Below, in pieces: positions 7,177-12,333 of a stretch of DNA of 12,333 nt. Source of the DNA: Chlamydiota bacterium (GTDB taxonomy: Bacteria; Chlamydiota; Chlamydiia; Chlamydiales; JAJFMB01); the NCBI GenBank assembly GCA_021772355.1, contig JAJFMB010000199.1, forward strand, positions 1 to 12,333, given 5' to 3'. Below the pieces are notes generated by a model, which saw only the letters and a list, made by a program, of their open reading frames with translations, did no database searches and had not been told where the DNA came from. The translations under genes and the position numbers were made by a program. Every line of letters begins with the position of its first letter. The first letter of the stretch is position 1.

Positions 7177-7207
7177 AAAAAAGCAGAGCTTCTTAACGCT
7201 GCTTTTT
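7177..7207 (-). terminator. Intrinsic terminator overlapping the 3' end of rpsU
   Basis: On the minus strand AAAAAGCAG (7207-7199) pairs perfectly with CTGCTTTTT (7186-7178), a 9-base stem with a 12-base loop, ending in six T. The 5' arm is made of the last rpsU codons and the stop codon TAA (7195-7193) sits in the loop. Confidence 0.75.
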
Positions 7208-7372
7208 GTACTTCATAGCGGCCTTAGATTTTGCACGCTTTTTATCGGAGGGTTTAAGATAGAAACGGTGAGCTTTAACAGACTTCATCACCCCTTCCTT
7301 GTCCAGTTTCTTTTTTAGACTGCGAAGAGCTTTATCAACGGGTTCACCCATACGAACTTTAACAATCACCAT
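7193..7372 (-). CDS. rpsU: 30S ribosomal protein S21
   Basis: Small basic protein of the 30S subunit that helps mRNA base-pair with the 16S rRNA tail at initiation. The translation is 59 residues: MVIVKVRMGEPVDKALRSLK, then KKLDKEGVMKSVKAHRFYLK, then PSDKKRAKSKAAMKYKKQR. The VxVRxGEPVDxALRxLKKK opening, the HRFYxKPSxKKRAKSKAA block and the Lys/Arg-rich tail are typical S21, and the length matches the family. GGAG lies 4 bases before the ATG at 7372. Another ATG at 7376 is out of frame. Two promoter-like sequences precede it, between it and tsaB. The order tsaB-rpsU-dnaJ agrees with what I recall for Chlamydia (CT343, CT342, CT341). Confidence 0.95.
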   Translation of the reverse strand: MVIVKVRMGEPVDKALRSLKKKLDKEGVMKSVKAHRFYLKPSDKKRAKSKAAMKYKKQR

Positions 7373-7403
7373 TCATCTCCACTTAATGTGATTAAAAATT
7401 TAT

Positions 7404-7432
7404 TTGCTATCCATAAAGACAATACTTGTCAA
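7404..7432 (-). promoter_or_regulatory. Proximal rpsU promoter candidate
   Basis: A perfect -35 TTGACA (7432-7427) on the minus strand is followed 17 bases later by a poor -10, TAGCAA (7409-7404). A start near 7397 would leave a leader of about 25 bases. Confidence 0.4.
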
Positions 7433-7443
7433 GAGATAGGCAG

Positions 7444-7473
7444 ATTATAGAACAAGAAGCGAAATCTTTTCAA
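7444..7473 (-). promoter_or_regulatory. Distal rpsU promoter
   Basis: On the minus strand TTGAAA (7473-7468), 18 bases, then a perfect TATAAT (7449-7444). It sits just after the tsaB stop codon, about 70 bases upstream of the rpsU ATG. Confidence 0.65.
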
Positions 7474-7487
7474 CACTGTTTTCAACA
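7467..7487. repeat. Two 9-base direct repeats at the distal rpsU promoter
   Basis: TTTTCAACA occurs at 7467-7475 and again at 7479-7487, spaced by CTG, a period of 12 bases. The left copy covers the -35 box of the distal rpsU promoter. Confidence 0.5.
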
Positions 7488-7489
7488 AT

Positions 7490-8149
7490 CTATAAAGCTC
7501 TTTCCAACTCCGCTTGAGTTTTGCGCAAATATGCCACCTCAAGCTCTCCTTTTAAAGAGTATTTTCCTTGATGAAAGGACTCCAAAGCAGCACTCAGAAG
7601 AGACCTTGGATTGGGAGGGCACTCATACCACTTTAATTTATCAAAATTGTGTATTCTGCGTTTAATAACTTCTTGATGCGGTGTCACAATCACATTCATA
7701 TCTTCTAAATATGGCAGTGCATCCTGAATCGAAACGACTTGTGCCTCCGCATCCCACGTGACATGACCCCTTTGATTACGACCGCTTTTAACGTAGAAAC
7801 CGCTAATTTTTGCATCGAAAACAGCAGCAAAACTCCCTTCTTGGTTCGGAGTAAATCCATCTAATGAACACACTCCAATAAGCGGGATTTTCGCTGCATA
7901 TGAAAGCGTTTTTGCCACCATGGCACCAACGCGGATACCGGTATACGAGCCCGGTCCGGTTCCGCAAACAATTAAAGAAAGGTCTGAAACCTGAAAATGA
8001 TGCCTTTTAAGGAGCTGTTCCAATTCAGGAAGGAGCGATTTCGAGCTGGTTAAACCAAAGGGAAGCTCAACAAATTCAAGTTGATCAACCTGATTAAAGA
8101 GAGCGATGATCCCCCTTTCCGTGCTGGTGTCTATAACTAAAGTGATCAT
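7490..8149 (-). CDS. tsaB: tRNA threonylcarbamoyladenosine biosynthesis protein TsaB
   Basis: Non-catalytic partner of TsaD in making the t6A37 modification of ANN-decoding tRNAs. The 219-residue protein has the actin-like (ASKHA) N-terminal fold: MITLVIDTSTERGIIALF at 1-18, then the signature CGTGPGSYTGIRVG at 62-75 and TLSYAAKIPLIGVCSLDG at 81-98. The C-terminus EVAYLRKTQAE resembles the family's usual ending. Length is close to E. coli TsaB (231). Older annotations call such proteins glycoprotease-like (gcp); the full metal-binding motif of TsaD is absent, so this is TsaB. Its ATG overlaps the dgt stop in an ATGA junction (8146-8149), indicating translational coupling with dgt. Confidence 0.93.
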   Translation of the reverse strand: MITLVIDTSTERGIIALFNQVDQLEFVELPFGLTSSKSLLPELEQLLKRHHFQVSDLSLIVCGTGPGSYTGIRVGAMVAKTLSYAAKIPLIGVCSLDGFTPNQEGSFAAVFDAKISGFYVKSGRNQRGHVTWDAEAQVVSIQDALPYLEDMNVIVTPHQEVIKRRIHNFDKLKWYECPPNPRSLLSAALESFHQGKYSLKGELEVAYLRKTQAELERAL

Positions 8150-9312
8150 CTGAACAGCTCTATTTTCGATGGAACGACAAGATTTTTCAAAGTTTGAACA
8201 AAATAACTGTCAGTCATTCCGGAAATGTAATCAATTATCTTTTGAACAGTTGTACCACTCTCGCGATACGAAGGAGACTTGGACTGCAAATATTTTTTCC
8301 AAAGATAACTCCCTTCCCCTTCCTTCTCATATTCATTGAGCAATGTTTCAAACAAAATGCGGTAACCCCGCTGAATTTTAGTAGATTCCACTTTTAATTT
8401 CGGGTGTGCGTAGATGTGCTTAAAGTTAAAAGCGCGCAGCTCTTGCAAAGCTGTATAGATCGGTTCTGAAATTGCGATGTAGTCCTGGTCATAGCTCATC
8501 TCAATAATGTCTTGTCCGACGGCGCCTAAAATTTCTCGATTTGTCGTACCCAAAATCGTCTTTGGAACTTGAGCGCGTTCAAGAATACCTAAACTGATGG
8601 CATCTTCAATATCACGTCCAACATAACTCAATGTGTCACAAAGCTTTACCAAACACCCTTCCAGAGTACCCGGAGAAATATCAACATCATTTCTGCTTAG
8701 CTTATGCATTTTATCCTGGAAGTGATCTTCCCAAGTTTTATTAAAACTTGGTGTGATTTTTGCCTCGCGCATTCCCCCATCATGACAAAGAAAACCGTCA
8801 TATACGGCCAAACCTAAATTAAGTGATTCAATCTCAGAGTATAAGCGACAGGATTGCCAAGGATGAGCAAAGTAACCGTTGCCGTACTCCTGCGAAAGAG
8901 CTGACAAATACACCTCCCCTTCATGACCAAAAGGGGGATGTCCTACATCGTGACCTAAAGCAATAGCTTCTACAAGATCCAAGTTCAAACGCAAAATTTC
9001 AGCTACCCCGCGGGCAAAACCACTCACGAGCTGAACATGCAAAGATCTATGCGTAATATGGTCGTTATCAACAAGATACACAACTTGCGTTTTATCGATA
9101 TAGCGAGCAAAGGCCTTTGAGTGAATGATCCGATCCACATCCCTTTTATAAGGAAGGCGATGATCATCCTCTTTCCCAAAAAAACGTTGATGATTTTTTG
9201 AAAAAGCGGCATTAGGATAGAGTGTTGTCTCTTCATGAAACAAGGCCTGCTTCCTGGAGCGCTCAAGAAGAGGAGATAGGGCATTTTTGGAGTAATTTAT
9301 TGTCTCTTTCAT
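8146..9312 (-). CDS. dgt: Deoxyguanosinetriphosphate triphosphohydrolase-like protein (HD domain)
   Basis: HD-superfamily phosphohydrolase expected to cleave dGTP or other dNTPs to the nucleoside and triphosphate, controlling the dNTP pool. In the 388 residues, the dGTPase block KRDVDRIIHSKAFARYIDKTQV (56-77, written here in family terms: RDxDRIIHSxAFxRxxxKTQV) leads into THRSLH with H88, then GHDVGHPPFGHEGE at 120-133 with the metal-binding pair H121-D122, and D226 in KLCDTLSYVGRDIEDA, the fourth likely metal ligand. All metal ligands are present, so it should be active. The ATG at 9312 has no Shine-Dalgarno and lies only 7 bases after a good -10 box, which suggests a leaderless mRNA. It overlaps tsaB by 4 bases and is divergent from lon. 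I do not recall this gene at this place in Chlamydiaceae. Confidence 0.92.
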   Translation of the reverse strand: MKETINYSKNALSPLLERSRKQALFHEETTLYPNAAFSKNHQRFFGKEDDHRLPYKRDVDRIIHSKAFARYIDKTQVVYLVDNDHITHRSLHVQLVSGFARGVAEILRLNLDLVEAIALGHDVGHPPFGHEGEVYLSALSQEYGNGYFAHPWQSCRLYSEIESLNLGLAVYDGFLCHDGGMREAKITPSFNKTWEDHFQDKMHKLSRNDVDISPGTLEGCLVKLCDTLSYVGRDIEDAISLGILERAQVPKTILGTTNREILGAVGQDIIEMSYDQDYIAISEPIYTALQELRAFNFKHIYAHPKLKVESTKIQRGYRILFETLLNEYEKEGEGSYLWKKYLQSKSPSYRESGTTVQKIIDYISGMTDSYFVQTLKNLVVPSKIELFR

Positions 9313-9319
9313 AAAAGTG

Positions 9320-9349
9320 ATAATAGCATTTTATTATCCCTTTTGTCCA
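9320..9349 (-). promoter_or_regulatory. Promoter of the dgt-tsaB operon
   Basis: On the minus strand TGGACA (9349-9344), 18 bases, then TATTAT (9325-9320), with TG one base before the -10. Only 7 bases separate the -10 box from the dgt ATG, placing the expected start at or next to the initiation codon. Confidence 0.65.
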
Positions 9350-9463
9350 CAGCGATCTCCCTTGACACAGCCGGGAAAATAGGCAGCAGTTTCTATGTAT
9401 CTCCAATTACTGAGAAGGTACAAAAGAAATTGCTGTGTTGCCAAGAGCATGTTGATATTATAG

Positions 9464-11983
9464 ATGACTAATAGTAGAATTGTTGGAAGATTTAACACCC
9501 CTTATGAGGATCCATTGAATAAAGAGAATGATGAAACATCGATCGATTTAGAGCTTGAAAATGCCTTTTTTCAAACACTCGATCAGGATTCTAAAACTCC
9601 TAAAAAAAACCATACCGATCCAGCAGAGCTATTTATTTTTCCCATCCTAAGGAAACCCTTCTTTCCGGGAATGGCAGCTCCTCTAGTCGTTGAACCAGGC
9701 CCCTTTTACGACCTTTTAAAAGTGCTAGCTAAATCAGACGATAAATGCCTTGGGCTACTACTCACTCAATCCGAGGAGTGCGACATATATAAAACATCTT
9801 TTGATGAGTTGTATGATGTTGGTGTACTGGCACGTATATTGCGCATTATTCCTATGGAGCAGGGAGGAGCACAAGTAATTTTGAATATGGAAAAGCGCTT
9901 TGTTGTAAAAAAGCCCATTCCCACTAAAAAATTTCTTAAAGCAAAAGTCAAATATCACGAGGACAAGCCCTCTAAGTCAAAGGAATTAAAAGCCTACGCA
10001 ATCAGTATCATCTCTACAATCAAAGAGCTCCTTAAACTCAACCCTCTTTTTAAGGAAGAGCTGCAAATCTTTCTTAGCCACTCTGATTTTACCGAACCGG
10101 GAAAGCTCGCAGATTTTGCAGTAGCTCTTACGACAGCCTCGCGCGAAGAGCAACAAGATGTGCTTAATACTTTCGAAACTCAGGGTCGAATAGACAAGGC
10201 TCTCTCTCTTCTAAAAAAAGAACTTGATCTTTCCATCTTACAAAACAACATCAACCAAAAAATTGATGCAACCATCTCAAAAAGTCAAAAAGATTTCTTT
10301 CTAAAAGAACAACTTAAGACGATTAAAAAAGAACTCGGCATAGAAAAAGATGATAAAATCATCGATAAAGAGAAATTCGAAGCGCGCATCAAAGAGCGCG
10401 ACGTCCCAGCCCACGTACTCGAAGTGATCAATGAAGAATTAGAAAAATTAAGCGTCCTCGACATCCAATCTGCTGAGTACGCGGTTTCTCGTGGTTACCT
10501 TGATTGGCTAACCTTGGTGCCTTGGGGATTGAAAAGCGATGAGTGCCACGATCTTAAACATGCCTATAAAACCTTAGAACACGATCACTACGGCCTTGAA
10601 GATATCAAACAACGCATCTTGGAATTTATCAGTGTTGGCAAATTAACCGGAGGCATTAAGGGTAGCATTATCTGCTTAGTTGGCCCCCCAGGAGTGGGAA
10701 AAACAAGTGTCGGAAAAAGTATTGCAAGAGCTCTAAACCGCAAATTCTACCGTTTTTCTGTAGGCGGTATGCGCGATGAGGCAGAAATTAAAGGTCATCG
10801 CCGCACCTATATCGGAGCAATGCCAGGGAAACTTATCCAGGCACTAAAATCTTGTCAGACAACAAACCCTGTTATCATGCTCGACGAAGTGGATAAAATG
10901 GGCAGTAGCTTCCAAGGAGATCCGGCTTCCGCTCTTCTCGAAGTACTTGACCCTGAGCAAAACTGCGAGTTTCTCGACCATTATCTCGATGTACAGTGCG
11001 ACCTCTCGAATGTACTCTTTATCGTAACGGCAAACGTATTAGACACTATACCTGAACCTCTTAAAGACAGGATGGAGATCCTGCGCCTTTCAGGGTATAT
11101 CATGCAGGAAAAAGTGGAGATTGCAAAAAAATACCTTATTCCACGCAACCGGAAAGCTATGGGACTCAAAGCAAAGCAAGTAGAGTTCACAAAACCGGCT
11201 ATCCGCTTTATGATTGACGGCTATGCTCGAGAATCAGGAGTGCGTACCTTAGAAAACCATATTAAGAAAATCTTACGCAAACTTGCCATGGAAGTCTCCA
11301 AGGATTTGGAAAAACCCAAGAAACGAAAAAGCAAAGCCGCTATAACAAAACCTCACCATGTTACTGTTGCCAACCTTCCCAAATACCTTGGAAAACCGAT
11401 ATTCACTAGTGACCGCTTTTACGAACAAACACCTGTAGGAGTTTGTACCGGACTGGCATGGACGGCATTAGGAGGCGCAACACTCTACATTGAAACGATT
11501 AAGGTCGCCTCTGATAAAACAGGAATGGTCTTGACAGGACAAGCTGGCGCTGTCATGAAAGAATCCGCCGAAATTGCCTGGAGTTACTTTCACAGCGCGA
11601 TTCACAAGTACGCTCCTGGTTATACCTTCTTCGAAAAATCTAAAGTGCACATCCACATTCCGGAGGGTGCAACGCCAAAAGATGGACCATCTGCAGGTGT
11701 TACTATGGTAACAGCGTTGGTTTCCTTGTTGACTGACACCGCTGTTGCACCTGACTTGGCAATGACCGGAGAAATCACCTTAACAGGGCGAATACTTCCT
11801 GTAGGAGGAATCAAAGAGAAACTGGTAGCTGCGAAGCGCTCTAAACTTAAAGAGCTCATTCTCCCAAAAGAGAATGAAAGAGATTACTCGGAACTGCCCG
11901 AATACATCAAAAAAGGCTTGACCATTCATTTTGTTCAGCATTACGATGAACTCTTTCCAATCGCCTTTCCAGAGAGTGTCTAA
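9464..11983 (+). CDS. lon: ATP-dependent protease Lon (LonA)
   Basis: Cytosolic AAA+ serine protease that degrades misfolded and regulatory proteins. The 839 residues contain a non-conserved polar N-terminal extension (1-53); a LonN substrate-binding domain from about 54 (AELFIFPILRKPFFPGMAAP) to about 250, followed by a coiled helical region; and an AAA+ module with Walker A GPPGVGKT at 407-414 and Walker B VIMLDEVDK at 470-478. The protease domain has catalytic S743 in PKDGPSAG and K786 in GGIKEK, 43 residues apart as in E. coli (S679/K722). A Lys-rich insert (KKRKSKAA) at about 621-630 joins AAA+ to protease. An in-frame TAG immediately precedes the ATG, so the start cannot lie further upstream; no Shine-Dalgarno is visible. 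Internal sequence strongly resembles chlamydial Lon. Confidence 0.97.
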   Translation: MTNSRIVGRFNTPYEDPLNKENDETSIDLELENAFFQTLDQDSKTPKKNHTDPAELFIFPILRKPFFPGMAAPLVVEPGPFYDLLKVLAKSDDKCLGLLLTQSEECDIYKTSFDELYDVGVLARILRIIPMEQGGAQVILNMEKRFVVKKPIPTKKFLKAKVKYHEDKPSKSKELKAYAISIISTIKELLKLNPLFKEELQIFLSHSDFTEPGKLADFAVALTTASREEQQDVLNTFETQGRIDKALSLLKKELDLSILQNNINQKIDATISKSQKDFFLKEQLKTIKKELGIEKDDKIIDKEKFEARIKERDVPAHVLEVINEELEKLSVLDIQSAEYAVSRGYLDWLTLVPWGLKSDECHDLKHAYKTLEHDHYGLEDIKQRILEFISVGKLTGGIKGSIICLVGPPGVGKTSVGKSIARALNRKFYRFSVGGMRDEAEIKGHRRTYIGAMPGKLIQALKSCQTTNPVIMLDEVDKMGSSFQGDPASALLEVLDPEQNCEFLDHYLDVQCDLSNVLFIVTANVLDTIPEPLKDRMEILRLSGYIMQEKVEIAKKYLIPRNRKAMGLKAKQVEFTKPAIRFMIDGYARESGVRTLENHIKKILRKLAMEVSKDLEKPKKRKSKAAITKPHHVTVANLPKYLGKPIFTSDRFYEQTPVGVCTGLAWTALGGATLYIETIKVASDKTGMVLTGQAGAVMKESAEIAWSYFHSAIHKYAPGYTFFEKSKVHIHIPEGATPKDGPSAGVTMVTALVSLLTDTAVAPDLAMTGEITLTGRILPVGGIKEKLVAAKRSKLKELILPKENERDYSELPEYIKKGLTIHFVQHYDELFPIAFPESV

Positions 11984-12333
11984 TGCAAGAACAATGGTCT
12001 ACGCAACATAAGAAAAAAGTTATTGAACCGGAAGATATTGCTGCAGTAGTGAAAAAGTTGCGTCAGGATGGTAAAACCATCGCGACTTTAAATGGCTCAT
12101 TCGACCTCATGCATGCCGGCCATCTTCACATTATATTTGAAGCATCTAAAGTCGCCGACGTCCTTATTGTTGCTTTGAACTCGGATCAATCCATTAGGCA
12201 GTATAAAAACCCCGATCGCCCTATCATTCCCCTTAATTACCGTACCGAAATGATGACAGCATTAGAGTTCGTTGACTACGTCACATGGTTTGGAGAAACA
12301 GATCCACGTCGACTTCTTTCAGTGATCAAACCT
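11983..12333 (+). CDS. RfaE2/HldE-type cytidylyltransferase-fold nucleotidyltransferase (partial)
   Basis: The first 117 codons of a nucleotidyltransferase, open to the right edge. Residues 36-47 LNGSFDLMHAGH carry the HxGH signature (H44-A45-G46-H47) of the cytidylyltransferase superfamily. The downstream pattern ALNSDQSIRQYKNPDRPIIP, then YRTEMMTALEFVDYV and FGETDPRRLLSVIKP is that of the RfaE2/HldE C-terminal domain, which adenylates heptose-1-phosphate to make ADP-heptose for lipopolysaccharide core. It lacks a fused kinase domain upstream, so it is the stand-alone type. Its ATG overlaps the lon stop (TAATG, 11981-11985), implying coupling; AGAGAG at 11971-11976 may serve as the ribosome site. 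Glycerol-3-phosphate or FAD-synthetase-like members share the motif, so the sugar substrate is an inference. Confidence 0.85.
   Translation, partial: MQEQWSTQHKKKVIEPEDIAAVVKKLRQDGKTIATLNGSFDLMHAGHLHIIFEASKVADVLIVALNSDQSIRQYKNPDRPIIPLNYRTEMMTALEFVDYVTWFGETDPRRLLSVIKP

Noticed and set aside
7426..7665. Plus-strand ORF of 79 codons
   Set aside because: It lies opposite the tsaB 3' end and the rpsU promoters; its composition is explained by the tsaB gene on the other strand.
9362..9390. Perfect -35 TTGACA on the plus strand upstream of lon
   Set aside because: At 16-18 bases downstream there is no acceptable -10 (AGCAGT at 17), so it was not called a promoter.
9456..9461. TATTAT as a -10 box for lon
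   Set aside because: It ends two bases before the lon ATG, so transcription would begin inside the gene, and no -35 is correctly spaced.
9449..9463. A four-codon upstream ORF (ATG to TAG) directly in front of and in frame with the lon ATG
   Set aside because: No ribosome site at usable distance and the region is AT-rich; most likely chance. It does show that lon cannot start further upstream.

Overview
The window reads as a piece of chromosome from a member of the Chlamydiota, most likely an amoeba-associated (Parachlamydiales-type, Waddlia- or Parachlamydia-like) lineage rather than a Chlamydiaceae pathogen. Two blocks match, from memory, the chlamydial gene order: ftsK followed by a YycJ-type metallo-beta-lactamase-fold protein, and lon / tsaB / rpsU / dnaJ. 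The Lon, S21 and YycJ-type proteins have distinctly chlamydial sequence character. Genes that point away from Chlamydiaceae are a dGTPase placed between lon and tsaB, and a heptose-phosphate adenylyltransferase-like gene after lon.

Layout. 1-478 (minus): 5' part of an FMN-dependent NADH-azoreductase-type flavoprotein, running off the left edge. 582-656 (plus): a lone tRNA-His(GTG) with a clear sigma70-type promoter. 742-4705 (plus): uppP, ftsK and a YycJ-like hydrolase, tightly packed and probably one operon. 4700-5680 (minus): an unrecognised 326-residue protein with one strong hydrophobic segment, meeting the hydrolase gene tail to tail in a shared palindrome. 5687-5909: a spacer, AT-rich on its left side, that holds the promoter of the unknown gene, a plus-strand hairpin cluster and a possible 36-codon ORF. 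5910-9312 (minus): dgt, tsaB, rpsU and dnaJ, transcribed leftwards, with internal promoters in front of rpsU and dnaJ and an intrinsic terminator after rpsU. 9464-12333 (plus): lon, coupled by a TAATG junction to a nucleotidyltransferase gene that runs off the right edge.

Functionally this is mostly housekeeping: cell envelope and division (uppP recycles the lipid carrier, FtsK moves DNA at the septum), protein quality control (DnaJ, Lon), translation (tRNA-His, S21, TsaB for t6A modification) and nucleotide pool control (dGTPase). The part that is not housekeeping is the unknown gene at 4700-5680 together with the spacer to its right. No mobile element, CRISPR array or rRNA was seen, and no stretch longer than 300 bases lacks a gene.
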